NCBI RefSeq assembly: GCF_014596445.1
Contig: NZ_MECL01000034.1
Coordinates: forward strand, 50,012-114,011
Direction: 5' to 3'
DNA: 64,000 nucleotides
Source: Streptomyces sp. CBMA29
GTDB taxonomy: Bacteria; Actinomycetota; Actinomycetes; Streptomycetales; Streptomycetaceae
Both the position numbers and the translations under genes were made by a program. Positions within the stretch are counted from its first letter, which is position 1; every line of letters begins with the position of its first letter. Under the pieces are notes generated by a model that searched no databases, was not told the DNA's origin, and worked only from the letters and a program-made list of their open reading frames with translations. Below, one piece after another: positions 46,556 through 55,497 of this stretch.

Positions 46556-46912
46556 CTACAGGTGCGCGGGGACCAGTTTGGGGCTGAGCCCGAACTGGTT
46601 ACGGCCCTGGGTGGTGTCGGCGCACAGGTGGACGAGGAGGACGATCCCGCCGACGAGGGGGACCAGCAGCCAGAGCAGGAACCAGGCGGAGTGGTCCGTG
46701 TCGTGCAGCCGCCGCACCGTCACGGCGATCGTGGGCACCGTCGTGATGAGGGCGTAGACCGAGGACGGCACCGTGGAACCCGTCCTGTGCCCGACCACGA
46801 CCAGGGCGATGGTGATCGCGACGTCGATGAGCGTGTAGACCCAGAACTCCTGACGGCGCGCCCGTCCCCCGAAGACCACGTATTTCTTGAGCACGTCGAA
46901 GTACCAGTGCAC
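46556..46912 (-). CDS. DUF805 membrane protein
   Basis: This 118-residue protein opens with 'HWYFDVLKKYVVFGGRARRQ', then 'EFWVYTLIDVAITIALVVVG', with further membrane segments and the family motif 'TVRRLHDTDHSAWFLLWLLV'. DUF805 proteins are four-helix inner-membrane proteins of unknown function. GTG start with GGGGGAA upstream. It is transcribed divergently from the membrane protein gene at 47129. Confidence 0.88.
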   Translation of the reverse strand: MHWYFDVLKKYVVFGGRARRQEFWVYTLIDVAITIALVVVGHRTGSTVPSSVYALITTVPTIAVTVRRLHDTDHSAWFLLWLLVPLVGGIVLLVHLCADTTQGRNQFGLSPKLVPAHL

Positions 46913-47128
46913 AGGTGTTTCCCCCCAGGGATGCCCGATGACCCCGGGGGCCGAGCGGCATACCGGGATGGGGACCGTACGGCTAGTGAACTGTACGGGT
47001 CAAGATCTTTCCGCGGGGGCCGCACCGGCACCGCGCGCCGATGCCGGGCGCAGGCTCCGTAACGACGCGTTCGACCGATCGTCGGGGGTAGACGACTGTC
47101 GTCGTGGCGACGGCAGTTGGGGGCGCGG

Positions 47129-47713
47129 ATGAGCAGCGAGTACCGCCAAGGCGGGGATGTGGACTGGGACGGTGAACGCCGTTGGTACGACCGCCTGTGG
47201 GTGCGTGCCGTGACGGCAGTGGCATTCCTCGCAGCGATGTACGCCGCGCTGTGGTTCTGGCTGGGCTTCAACTTCGCCGGTTTCGCGGGCGGCTCGGGCG
47301 CCGCCGTGGTGGGCTTGTGGCAGAAACGGACGTTCCGGCGACAGCTCGCCCAGGAGACCGGAATCCGGCCCCGGCAGATCCCGGTGATCGCCCGCCGCCT
47401 GCGCAAGGGACACGTTCCTGCGGACCCGGCCGCACGACACGCCATGACCGTCCTTCTGCGACGCCAACGCAAGGCAGCGCGCAGCGGCCTTCGGTGGCTG
47501 CCCTGGCTCGACGGGTTCTATCTCGTCCTCGGCACCATCTACCTGACCGCGGGTGTCACCGGCTTCGGCGTCTTCTGCCTGATGATCGCAGTCCTCCTCG
47601 CCGCCGCGTGGGCCGCCCATCGCCGCACCACCAGACGCCTTGACCGAGCCGAAGCCCAACTCATCCCTCCGTCGACCCCTCCCGCCACAACCGGCCCCGC
47701 GTACGGCTCCTGA
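47129..47713 (+). CDS. Predicted membrane protein, function unknown
   Basis: This 194-residue protein has two pairs of hydrophobic segments (about 30-65 and 132-165) separated by a basic, arginine-rich stretch ('LWQKRTFRRQLAQETG'). I recognise no family. The start at 47129 follows a TTGGGGG stretch; the frame is open 12 bases further upstream. It stands alone between the DUF805 gene and the long non-coding region before the amino-sugar cluster. Confidence 0.7.
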   Translation: MSSEYRQGGDVDWDGERRWYDRLWVRAVTAVAFLAAMYAALWFWLGFNFAGFAGGSGAAVVGLWQKRTFRRQLAQETGIRPRQIPVIARRLRKGHVPADPAARHAMTVLLRRQRKAARSGLRWLPWLDGFYLVLGTIYLTAGVTGFGVFCLMIAVLLAAAWAAHRRTTRRLDRAEAQLIPPSTPPATTGPAYGS

Positions 47714-47970
47714 CTCCTCGGCCGGTTCGCAGCACGCCGTCCCGGCTCGTCACCGGCCATGACCGCTCGCCGACCTCGCAGTGGTAAGCCGTAGCCGGGT
47801 CCGCGACCGATATCTCCCCTTGCGCGTCATTCCGCGAGGCTACGGAGTCAAACGACGCGGTACGCGGCCAACGTTTCGCGAGAAGGCACTAGTTCAGTCA
47901 GGGCGGTGTGTGCCGGTGGTGCTGCGGGATCGGTGGGGTGGGAATGGATACGACCGGTGGTTCGTACCAG

Positions 47971-48057
47971 AGGGAGGGCGGGGGAGGGGGGAGGTTCGCG
48001 GGGGAGGTGGGGTGGAGGGGGGTGGGCGGCGCGGGGTGTGCGGGTGGGGTGGGGGGA
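47971..48057 (+). other. G-rich, G-quadruplex-prone tract
   Basis: Within the 489-base gene-free region 47714-48202, this stretch is almost only G with runs of three to six G separated by single A, T or C. It has many more than the four G-runs needed for a quadruplex on the plus strand. Short minus-strand open frames across it are proline-rich low-complexity shadows. Confidence 0.6.
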
Positions 48058-48081
48058 AATGCGCTGGTCACCGTAGAGTAA

Positions 48082-48139
48082 TACCAGTGGTTTGCTTAGG
48101 TTATCGAGCTGTAATACCAGAGGGTTGACCACTGGTTGG
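48082..48139. promoter_or_regulatory. Cluster of TACCAG-type operator repeats before the amino-sugar importer
   Basis: TACCAGTGG (48082-48090), TACCAGAGGG (48115-48124) and an inverted CCACTGGT (48129-48136) lie within 60 bases, ending 63 bases before the binding-protein ATG. A further TACCAGAGGG occurs at 47965-47974. The region is AT-richer than its surroundings. The ACCAGTGG/CCACTGGT halves resemble GntR/HutC-type operators, fitting the GntR gene at 53558. Confidence 0.6.
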
Positions 48140-48202
48140 TGCCAGATCTAGCGTGAGGCAACTCACCCCGCTACACATGGCTCAGAGGTGGACGAAACTC
48201 TC

Positions 48203-49345
48203 ATGAACGTTACTTCTCATTCACACCGCCGACGCATGGCCGTTGCGGGGGTGGCTGTAGTCGGAGCCCTCATGCTGGCCTCGTGCTCGTCGGACACATC
48301 CGACGCAACCTCCGGCTCGACCGGCGGCTCCGGCTCCGGCAAGGCCAAGGACAAGCCGATCGTGGCGCTGCTGCTCCCGGAGAACGCGACCGCCCGGTAC
48401 GAGGCGCGGGACAAGCCGACCTTCGAGAAGCAGCTCGCGGAGAGCTGCCCCCAGTGTCAGCTCCGCTACTACAACGCGGCCGGGGACGCGAGCAAGCAGC
48501 TCAGCCAGGCCGAGTCGGCGCTGACCGAAGGGGCCGGCGTGCTGGTGATCGACCCCGTCGACTCCAAGGCCGCCGGGGCCGTGGTCGCCAGCGCCCGCAG
48601 GCAGGGCGCGAAGGTCATGAGCTACGACCGCGTCATCTACAACGCGGCCGTGGACTACGGGGTGAAGTTCGACAACGTCCAGCAGGGCGCCGTCGGCATG
48701 CGGTCACTGCTCGACAAGCTGAAGAAGGACGGCAAGACCTCAGGCAACGTCGTCATGATGAACGGCGACCCCGTCGACTCGGGCGCCAAGCCGGAGAAGG
48801 ACGGCGCGCACAGCGTCATCGACACGTCCGGCTTCACCGTCGCCGCCGAGTACGACACCAAGGGCTGGTCGGCGGCCAACGCGCAGAACCAGATGCAGCA
48901 GGCCATCACCAAGCTCGGCGCGTCCAAGATCGCCGGCGTCTACGCGGGCAACGACGGCATGGCCACCGGTGTCGTCGCCGCGCTGAAGAGCGCGGGCGTC
49001 AAGCCGATGCCGCCCGTCACGGGCCTCGACACGCAGCTCGACGCCATCCAGAACATGGTCGCGGGAGACCTGTACGAGAGCACGTACCTGCCGGTCGAGA
49101 CCGAGGCGCGGATCGGCGCCAAGGCCGCCGCCGCCCTCGCCACCGGGCAGAAGCCCTCCGGCGAACTGCTCAACGGCACCATCGACGACGGCGCGGGCAA
49201 GGTGCCCGCCTACCTGCTCGAATCCATCGCCGTGACGATGGAGAACATGAAGGAAATCCTGCTCGACAGCGGCTATCTGACCGTCGATCAGATCTGCACG
49301 GCCAACTACAAGAAGGCGTGCGTCGAGGCGGGACTCATCAAGTGA
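48203..49345 (+). CDS. CUT2-type sugar ABC transporter binding lipoprotein
   Basis: This 380-residue lipoprotein has a basic N-terminus 'MNVTSHSHRRRMAVAGVAVV', lipobox LASC and a Ser/Gly linker. A type-1 periplasmic binding domain of the XylF/RbsB group follows ('PIVALLLPENATARYEARDK', 'VLVIDPVDSKAAGAVVAS', 'AGVYAGNDGMATGVVAALKS'). It is first in an operon with a kinase, ATPase, permease and SIS enzyme. The surrounding enzymes suggest an N-acetylhexosamine as cargo, perhaps N-acetylmannosamine. GTG 48188 is an alternative start. Confidence 0.9.
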   Translation: MNVTSHSHRRRMAVAGVAVVGALMLASCSSDTSDATSGSTGGSGSGKAKDKPIVALLLPENATARYEARDKPTFEKQLAESCPQCQLRYYNAAGDASKQLSQAESALTEGAGVLVIDPVDSKAAGAVVASARRQGAKVMSYDRVIYNAAVDYGVKFDNVQQGAVGMRSLLDKLKKDGKTSGNVVMMNGDPVDSGAKPEKDGAHSVIDTSGFTVAAEYDTKGWSAANAQNQMQQAITKLGASKIAGVYAGNDGMATGVVAALKSAGVKPMPPVTGLDTQLDAIQNMVAGDLYESTYLPVETEARIGAKAAAALATGQKPSGELLNGTIDDGAGKVPAYLLESIAVTMENMKEILLDSGYLTVDQICTANYKKACVEAGLIK

Positions 49346-50370
49346 CCCCCTTCTCCACCGGCTTCTCCACCGGCGATGCCGCCCGGGTCGTCGCGGTCGA
49401 CCTGGGCGGCACCACCGCCCGCGCGGCGCTCGTCGACCGGAGCGGAACCGTGACCGCCAGGCTCAAGGAGCCCGTCCGGCACGACGCCGCGCACGAGCAG
49501 GTCGCCGATCTCATGACGCGGATCGCGGCCGGTACGGACGCCGTCTCGGCGGTCGTCGGACTGCCGGGGCGGGTGGACCACGTCGAGGGCCGACTCCACG
49601 TGGCGCGCAATCTGCCGTCCACCGACCTCGGCCGTCTGTCGGCCGCGCACCTGTCCGAGGTCACCGGACTGGCCGTCGAGCTGGCCGGTGACGCCGAACT
49701 GGCCGCGATCGGCGAGGCGTACTTCGGCGCCGGATCCACCGCCGGGACGACGGCCTATCTGACCCTCTCGACCGGGATCGGCGCGGCGGTGGTGAGCGAC
49801 GGCCGCGTGCTGTCGGGACGCGTGTCGGGGTTCCAGATCGGATTCCTGCACCTGCTCGGCGCCGGGCGCCCCATGATCGAGGACCTCGGCTCGGGACAGC
49901 GCGTACGCGAGGCCGGGCGTGAACTGGGCAGGGACGTCGACTACCGCGCCTTGACCGACCTCGCGTCAGGCGACGGCGCCCCCGGCGACACCGGCACCGC
50001 ACCGACCGCGCCCCACCCCCACCCCCACCCCCACCCCCACCCCCACCCCCGCGCCCTGGCCGCCGCCGCGCTCACCGACATCGCCGACGCGGCGGCCTCC
50101 GCCGCGCTCCTCCTGTGCCACGTCGTCTCACCCGACGTACTGGTCGTCGGCGGCGGCCTCGCCCGCGCGGCCGGCGCCCCGCTCCTCGACGAGCTCGACC
50201 GCCGTATCCGTGACACCGCCGGCTCGCACGTCTCCTGGGACGTCGACGTACGCGCCGCCGTGTGCGGCGACGACGCCGGTCTCGTCGGCGCCGGCGCGTG
50301 GCACCTCGCCCAACCGATCGCGGTCGCCACCGCGGCGGACCGACTCGGCATGAAAGGAGACCGCCGATGA
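49342..50370 (+). CDS. ROK-family sugar kinase (N-acetylhexosamine kinase-like)
   Basis: This 342-residue kinase has phosphate-binding motif 'VVAVDLGGTTARAALVDRSG', catalytic Asp in 'ELAGDAELAAIGEAY', and 'LTLSTGIGAAVV' as ROK signatures. The cysteine-containing zinc motif usual in ROK proteins is absent. A low-complexity His-Pro segment encoded by a hexanucleotide repeat is inserted near residue 225. The GTG start overlaps the binding-protein stop. With NagA and a NanE-like enzyme downstream, phosphorylation of ManNAc or GlcNAc at O6 is the likely reaction. Confidence 0.85.
   Translation: MTPFSTGFSTGDAARVVAVDLGGTTARAALVDRSGTVTARLKEPVRHDAAHEQVADLMTRIAAGTDAVSAVVGLPGRVDHVEGRLHVARNLPSTDLGRLSAAHLSEVTGLAVELAGDAELAAIGEAYFGAGSTAGTTAYLTLSTGIGAAVVSDGRVLSGRVSGFQIGFLHLLGAGRPMIEDLGSGQRVREAGRELGRDVDYRALTDLASGDGAPGDTGTAPTAPHPHPHPHPHPHPRALAAAALTDIADAAASAALLLCHVVSPDVLVVGGGLARAAGAPLLDELDRRIRDTAGSHVSWDVDVRAAVCGDDAGLVGAGAWHLAQPIAVATAADRLGMKGDRR
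50011..50050 (+). repeat. CCCCAC hexanucleotide microsatellite in the ROK kinase gene
   Basis: Six full CCCCAC units plus a partial copy, encoding alternating Pro-His. The unit length preserves frame, so copy-number change would lengthen or shorten a surface loop without breaking the gene. Confidence 0.95.
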
Positions 50371-51191
50371 CAACGACCGTTGACCGGGCGGCCGACCGGG
50401 CGGGAGAACGTCCGCCGCCCGTGCTGGAACTCGAGCACATCAGCAAGAGCTTCGGCGCCGTTCAGGCGCTCAGCGACGTCAGCATGACCGTCGCCGCGGG
50501 AGAGGTCGTCGCGCTCGTCGGCGACAACGGCGCGGGCAAGTCCACCCTGATCAAGACGATCGCCGGTACGCACCCCCGCGACGGCGGCACCATGGCGGTG
50601 AACGGCGAGCCGGTGTCCCCGCGCAAGCCCACGGACTCGACCCGCCTCGGCATCGCGACGGTGTACCAGGACCTCGCGCTGTGCGACAACCTCGACATCG
50701 TCGCCAACCTCTTCCTCGGGCGCGAGAAGCACCACGGCGGCTTCCTGAGCGCCCTCGACATGGAAGAGGTCGCCGTCGGGCTGCTCAAGCGGCTCTCCGT
50801 CAAGATCAAGGACCTGCGCGCGCCCGTCTCGTCGCTCTCCGGCGGGCAGCGCCAGTCGGTGGCCATCGCGCGGTCCCTGCTCGGCGACCCGCGGCTGGTC
50901 ATCCTGGACGAGCCCACCGCCGCGCTCGGCGTCGAGCAGACCGCCGAAGTGCTCGAACTCATCGAGCGGCTGCGGAGCGAAGGGCACGCCGTCCTCATGG
51001 TGAGCCACAACCTGGCCGACGTCTTCGACGTGGCGGACCGCATCGTCTGCCTGCGGCTCGGGCGCAGCGTCACCGAGTTCCCCGTCGAGGGGACCACAGA
51101 AGAACAGGTCGTCGCCGCCATCACCGGCGTCGCCGACAGCAGTGCCCAAAAGCGCCGGACGCTGCGCCGCGACCGGGCTCAGGAAGGATGA
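50367..51191 (+). CDS. CUT2-type ABC transporter ATP-binding protein, single-domain
   Basis: This 274-residue ATPase has Walker A 'GDNGAGKSTLIK', signature 'SSLSGGQRQSVAIARSLL', Walker B 'LVILDEPTAAL' and switch His in 'LMVSHNL'. CUT2 ATPases are usually tandem two-domain proteins near 500 residues; this one is a single domain like FrcA. AAAGGAGA precedes the ATG, and the end overlaps the permease start. It energises the importer of this operon. Confidence 0.93.
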   Translation: MTTTVDRAADRAGERPPPVLELEHISKSFGAVQALSDVSMTVAAGEVVALVGDNGAGKSTLIKTIAGTHPRDGGTMAVNGEPVSPRKPTDSTRLGIATVYQDLALCDNLDIVANLFLGREKHHGGFLSALDMEEVAVGLLKRLSVKIKDLRAPVSSLSGGQRQSVAIARSLLGDPRLVILDEPTAALGVEQTAEVLELIERLRSEGHAVLMVSHNLADVFDVADRIVCLRLGRSVTEFPVEGTTEEQVVAAITGVADSSAQKRRTLRRDRAQEG

Positions 51192-52429
51192 CCGTGACCA
51201 CTGACACCGCAACCGCCCGCGCCGGGCAGAGCGTGCCGCCGCCAGGACCGCCGGCGCGGGAGAGCTGGGTGCGCGAGCGCGTCCAGCGCCTGCGTACCGG
51301 CGACTTCGGCGCGCTGCCCGTCATCCTCGGCCTCGTCGTCATCTCGCTGGTCTTCCAGATCGCCAACCAGCGGTTCCTCTCGCCGCAGAACCTCTCCAAC
51401 CTGAGCCTTCAGATCGCCTCGACCGGCGTCATCGCGCTCGGCATCGTCTTCGTCCTGATCATCGGCGAGATCGACCTGTCCGCCGGATCGGTGAGCGGCA
51501 TCACCTCCGCCTCCATGGTGGTGCTGAGCATCAACCAGGGTTGGCCGCCGGTCCTCGCGATCGTCCTGGCCGTCGTGTTCGGCGCCGCGATCGGCCTGTT
51601 CCACGGCTTCATCTTCACCAAGCTCGGCGTTCCGTCGTTCGTGCTGACCCTGGGCGGCCTGCTCGCCTGGCAGGGCGGCCAACTCCTCGTCCTGGGCAAC
51701 CAGGGCACGATCAACATCCCCTACGACGGCGCCATCGCCTCGCTCGCCAACACCACGCTCCCGGCGTGGATCGGATACGTGATCGCCTTCGTCTACGCGG
51801 CGGCGGCCTTCGGCGGGACGGTCCTCACCGCCGGACGGCGACGCGAACGCGGCCTGACCGTACGGCCGCTCACCGGGGGCCTGGTGCGCGCCGGAGTGAT
51901 CACGGTCCTGATCGTCGCGGCGACGACCGTCTTCGCGCGGTGGCACGGCATACCCCTGTCGCTGATCATCTTCGTCGGACTCGTGGTCCTCGTCGACCTG
52001 CTGCTGCGCGGCACGACCTTCGGCCGCAAGCTGTTCGCCGTCGGCGGCAACGCCGAGGCGGCCCGGCGCGCGGGCATCCAGGTCGGCACCGTCAAGGTCA
52101 TCGCCTTCACGATCGCCTCGTCGCTCGCCGCCTTCGGCGGTGTACTCGCGGCCTCACGCCTGTTCGCGGTCAACCAGGCCAGCGGCGGCAGCGACATCCT
52201 GCTCAACGCGATCGCCGCCGCGGTCATCGGCGGCACCAGCCTGTTCGGCGGACGCGGCACCGCGTACTCCGCGCTGCTCGGCATGCTCGTCATCGGAGCG
52301 GTGTCCAACGGCATGGATCTGCTGAACCAGACCTCCGCCGTCAAGTACGTGATCACCGGCGCCGTACTCGTGGCCGCCGTGGTGATCGATTCCCTGGCAC
52401 GACGAGGAAGGGCGGCCAGCGGCCGATGA
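51188..52429 (+). CDS. CUT2-type sugar ABC transporter permease
   Basis: This 413-residue membrane protein is of the RbsC/XylH group, with about ten segments, 'LVFVLIIGEIDLSAGSVSGI'-like and 'FGRKLFAVGGNAEAARRAGI' motifs and the C-terminal 'AAAVIGGTSLFGGRGTAYSA'. It contains an insertion after the middle segments, as in XylH. The ATG overlaps the ATPase stop by four bases. Confidence 0.93.
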   Translation: MTVTTDTATARAGQSVPPPGPPARESWVRERVQRLRTGDFGALPVILGLVVISLVFQIANQRFLSPQNLSNLSLQIASTGVIALGIVFVLIIGEIDLSAGSVSGITSASMVVLSINQGWPPVLAIVLAVVFGAAIGLFHGFIFTKLGVPSFVLTLGGLLAWQGGQLLVLGNQGTINIPYDGAIASLANTTLPAWIGYVIAFVYAAAAFGGTVLTAGRRRERGLTVRPLTGGLVRAGVITVLIVAATTVFARWHGIPLSLIIFVGLVVLVDLLLRGTTFGRKLFAVGGNAEAARRAGIQVGTVKVIAFTIASSLAAFGGVLAASRLFAVNQASGGSDILLNAIAAAVIGGTSLFGGRGTAYSALLGMLVIGAVSNGMDLLNQTSAVKYVITGAVLVAAVVIDSLARRGRAASGR

Positions 52430-53451
52430 GTGTCAACGCGTTTCTGCGCCAGGGGTTCATCCCCTTCGACGAGGGCGTGCTGAGCCAGACCGGCCGGCTC
52501 ACCGAGGTCGCACCGGTGCTGCGCGAGCGGGCGCTCGCCGCCGCGCGCGCGGTCGGCCGCCCCGACCAGGCCACGTTCATCGGCATCGGCGCGAGCCTCG
52601 CGGCGCTCGCCGCACCGGTCGCCCACCTGTCGGCGCGCGGCATCCCCAGCGTCCGGCTCAACGCGGCGCAGGCGGGGCCGTTCGACGAGACCACCACGCT
52701 CGTCGCGCTGTCCCAGTCGGGCCGCAGCCGCGAGACGGTCGACGTGATGCGCGCGGCCACGGGCCGCAAGCTCGCGGTCGTCAACGTCACCGATTCGCCG
52801 ATGGCTTCCGCCGCCGACTCGGTGCTGACCCTCGGCGACCTGCCCGACAGCCTCGCCTCGACGATCGGGTTCACCGCCTCGGCGATGGCCGTGGCGATGC
52901 TCGCCGAGACCTGGACCGACGGCGAACCGTCGCCGACGTGGCTCAGCCTGGGGGAGCGGCTCGCCGGGTTCCTCGACGCGACCTCAGCGCAGGCCGAGGA
53001 GATCGCGGACCGGTTGTCGTCCGCGTCGGTCATCGACCTGGTGGCGCCCGCGCACCAGTACGGGGTCGCCGAGAGCGGCGCGCTGCTGCTGCGCGAGGTG
53101 ACGCGGGTGCCCGCGGCGTCGTTCGAGACGCGGCAGTACCTGCACGGGCTGATGGAGTCCACCCACCCCTCGACGCTGCACATCGTTCTCGACGGTCCCG
53201 ACGACGGGCAGATCCTCCGCGCGCTGGGCTCGCTCGGCCGTCAGATCGTCGAGCTGCGTACGGGCGCCCCCGTCGTCCACGGCGAGCGGACCCTGGTCGT
53301 GCCGGTCGGGGCGCACAACCCCCTGGAGATACCGGTGTTCGTGGCGGCGCTGCTGCAACAGGTGGCGCTGCGCTCGGCGCGGGCGCGGGGGATCGATCCC
53401 GACGAGTTCCTCTTCCTCGACACCGGAACCAAACTCGAGGACGGCGAATAG
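52426..53451 (+). CDS. Double-SIS sugar isomerase/deaminase (GlmS/NagB-II/AgaS-like)
   Basis: This 341-residue protein has two SIS domains (about 35-165 and 195-335). The phosphosugar-binding loop is 'ALSQSGRSRETVDVM', and the second domain has 'RQYLHGLMESTHPST' with the His/Glu used by GlmS-type isomerases. There is no glutaminase domain, so it most likely deaminates/isomerises glucosamine-6-phosphate (NagB-II type) or a related amino-sugar phosphate. The ATG overlaps the permease stop. It ends the operon at a hairpin. Confidence 0.88.
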   Translation: MSVNAFLRQGFIPFDEGVLSQTGRLTEVAPVLRERALAAARAVGRPDQATFIGIGASLAALAAPVAHLSARGIPSVRLNAAQAGPFDETTTLVALSQSGRSRETVDVMRAATGRKLAVVNVTDSPMASAADSVLTLGDLPDSLASTIGFTASAMAVAMLAETWTDGEPSPTWLSLGERLAGFLDATSAQAEEIADRLSSASVIDLVAPAHQYGVAESGALLLREVTRVPAASFETRQYLHGLMESTHPSTLHIVLDGPDDGQILRALGSLGRQIVELRTGAPVVHGERTLVVPVGAHNPLEIPVFVAALLQQVALRSARARGIDPDEFLFLDTGTKLEDGE

Positions 53452-53460
53452 CCCGGCCGG

Positions 53461-53487
53461 GCGGCCGTACGAGGGCGGTACGGCCGC
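53461..53487 (+). terminator. Hairpin terminator after the SIS gene
   Basis: 10-bp perfect stem GCGGCCGTAC / GTACGGCCGC with a 7-base loop followed by TTT. It separates the importer operon from the GntR-NagA-NanE unit. Confidence 0.85.
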
Positions 53488-53557
53488 TTTCGCACCGTGC
53501 GACACGGGCTGCTGAATACGTTCATTCCCACCAACTCCACGAGACACAATCGGGGTC

Positions 53558-54403
53558 ATGTCTACTTCGCCAGCACTGCACCGCAAGGTGGCGCAGCACC
53601 TCAGGGAACGCATCGAGTCGGGTGTGATCGAGCCCGGTTCGAGACTGCCTTCCGAGCGGGTTCTCGCTGAGCAGTTCGACGTCAGCCGGGTCACGGTCCG
53701 TCAGGCACTGAAGGATCTGGAGGCGGCCGGCCTGGTCACCGTCGTGATGGGCGCCCGGTGGGTGCGCGGGCAGCCGCCCGCGCCGACCCCGGCCCGTCCC
53801 GCGGACAGGGACGAGGCGGAGTCGATCGAGGAGGGCGCCACCGGGCTGGTGAGCTTCTCCGACCTCGCGTCCGCGAACGGCCTGACCTCCAGCTCGAAAG
53901 TGCTGAAGTGTCTCACCCGCGCCAGCTCGCTCGACGAGGCGGACCTGCTGGGCGTCGCCCCGGGCGCACCCGTCGTCGACCTGGTCCGGCTGCGTTATCT
54001 CGACGGCATCCCGACCCTGATCGACTTCTCGCTCATCCCGGAGCAACTGGCGCCTGGCCTGGGCGACCACGATTTCACCACCGCTTCCCTGTACTCCACG
54101 CTCTCCGAGCAGTACGGCCTGCACGCGGTCAGAGCCGACTGCGTCATCGAGGCGCGCGGGGCAACCGCCGACATCGCCGAGAACCTCGGCCTGGCTCCGG
54201 GCGACCCCGTCCTGGGGATCGTCCAGACCACGTTCGACGAGAACCGCCGGGTCGTGCAGTGGTGCCGCAGCGTCTACCGCGGTGACCGTTACCGCTTCCG
54301 CGCCGCCCTCCAGGGCCAGGCCGGCCGCGCGCACCGCCATCAGTCCGCCGCGGAGCCGACCGGCCGCGGTCCCGCTCCCCATATAGCGAGGTTGTATCCA
54401 TGA
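53558..54403 (+). CDS. GntR/HutC-family regulator with UTRA domain
   Basis: This 281-residue regulator has a winged HTH (about 10-70; 'PSERVLAEQFDVSRVTVRQA') and a C-terminal UTRA ligand domain (about 95-260, 'DLVRLRYLDGIPTLIDFSLI'). In this family the ligand is often an amino-sugar phosphate, as for DasR and NagR. It is the first gene of a unit with NagA and the NanE-like gene; its stop overlaps the NagA start by four bases. The TACCAG-type repeats before the importer are candidate targets. Confidence 0.92.
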   Translation: MSTSPALHRKVAQHLRERIESGVIEPGSRLPSERVLAEQFDVSRVTVRQALKDLEAAGLVTVVMGARWVRGQPPAPTPARPADRDEAESIEEGATGLVSFSDLASANGLTSSSKVLKCLTRASSLDEADLLGVAPGAPVVDLVRLRYLDGIPTLIDFSLIPEQLAPGLGDHDFTTASLYSTLSEQYGLHAVRADCVIEARGATADIAENLGLAPGDPVLGIVQTTFDENRRVVQWCRSVYRGDRYRFRAALQGQAGRAHRHQSAAEPTGRGPAPHIARLYP

Positions 54404-55497
54404 GAATTTCCGCACGCGGCGCCGTCGTCGCCGGCGCCTGGGTGAAGGGCGACGTCGAGGTCGACGGCGGACGGCTGGTACGCACCGGCCTGCCGTCGAC
54501 CGGCACGGGGTACGTCCTGCCCGGCCTGGTCGACCTCCAGGTCAACGGTTACGGCGGGGTCGACTTCAACGCGGCCACGGCCGAGGAGTTCGAGCGGGCG
54601 TTCGCCGCCCTCACCCGCGACGGCGTGTTCCACGTACAGCCCACCGTCATCACCGACTCCGAGGAGAACGTGGTCCGGCAGCTCGGCGTGCTGGACAAGC
54701 TCCAGACGTCCTCGCCTCCCGGCGCGAAGGTCGTCGGCGTGCACGCCGAGGGCCCGTTCCTGTCGCCGCACCACCGCGGTGTGCACCGGCCCGAGTACCT
54801 CCGCGACCCCGACATCGGCATCGTGCGGCGGTTCCTCGACGCCGGGCCGCTGCGTACGATCACCGTCGCCCCCGAACTGCCGGGCGCGCCGGAGCTGATC
54901 GCCTGGGCCGCGGGCCGAGGGGTCATCGTGCAGGCCGGGCACTCGGGCGCCGACGCGGCGACCGCGTACGCCGGTTTCGACGCGGGAGCCCGCGCGGTCA
55001 CGCACCTGTTCAACGGGATGATCGCGTTCAGCCACCGCGCCCCCGGCATCGCGGGCGCCACGCTCAACCGGGAGGAGGTCGCCATCCAGCTCATCGCCGA
55101 CGACATCCATCTGGCGCGGGAGACCTCGCTGTTCGCGCTCAAGGCCGCCGAGCACCGCATCATGCTCGTCACCGACGCCGCGTCGCCCGCGGGGGCGGGC
55201 GACGGTGTCTTCACCGTGGGCGGTTTCACCGTCGAGGTCACCGACGGGGTGCCGCGCCTGCCCGACGGCACCCTCGCCGGCAGTACGGTGACGCTGCTCC
55301 AGCAGGTACGCAAGCTGGTCGAGCACGACTGGCCCGTGGACCGGGCGGTGAACCTGGCCAGCCGCGCGCCCGCCCGCTTCTACGGGCTCACCGGCGCGGG
55401 GGAGCTGACCCTCGGCGGCCCGGCCGACCTGATCGTCACCGATGAGAACGTCGCCGTCGAGCGCGTCCTGGTCGCCGGAGAGGAGTTCGCGGCGTGA
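54400..55497 (+). CDS. nagA: N-acetylglucosamine-6-phosphate deacetylase
   Basis: This 365-residue amidohydrolase converts GlcNAc-6-phosphate to glucosamine-6-phosphate and acetate. Metal-site Glu in 'VHAEGPFLSPHHRG', His in 'VQAGHSGADA' and 'VTHLFNGMIAF', and catalytic Asp in 'LVTDAASPAG' are all present. Length is normal. It overlaps both neighbours by four bases. It would feed the SIS enzyme encoded in the preceding operon. Confidence 0.95.
   Translation: MRISARGAVVAGAWVKGDVEVDGGRLVRTGLPSTGTGYVLPGLVDLQVNGYGGVDFNAATAEEFERAFAALTRDGVFHVQPTVITDSEENVVRQLGVLDKLQTSSPPGAKVVGVHAEGPFLSPHHRGVHRPEYLRDPDIGIVRRFLDAGPLRTITVAPELPGAPELIAWAAGRGVIVQAGHSGADAATAYAGFDAGARAVTHLFNGMIAFSHRAPGIAGATLNREEVAIQLIADDIHLARETSLFALKAAEHRIMLVTDAASPAGAGDGVFTVGGFTVEVTDGVPRLPDGTLAGSTVTLLQQVRKLVEHDWPVDRAVNLASRAPARFYGLTGAGELTLGGPADLIVTDENVAVERVLVAGEEFAA

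Noticed and set aside
47848..48132. 94-residue minus-strand frame in the region before the amino-sugar operon
   Set aside because: Proline- and His-rich because it is the complement of the G-rich tract; it also spans the operator repeats.
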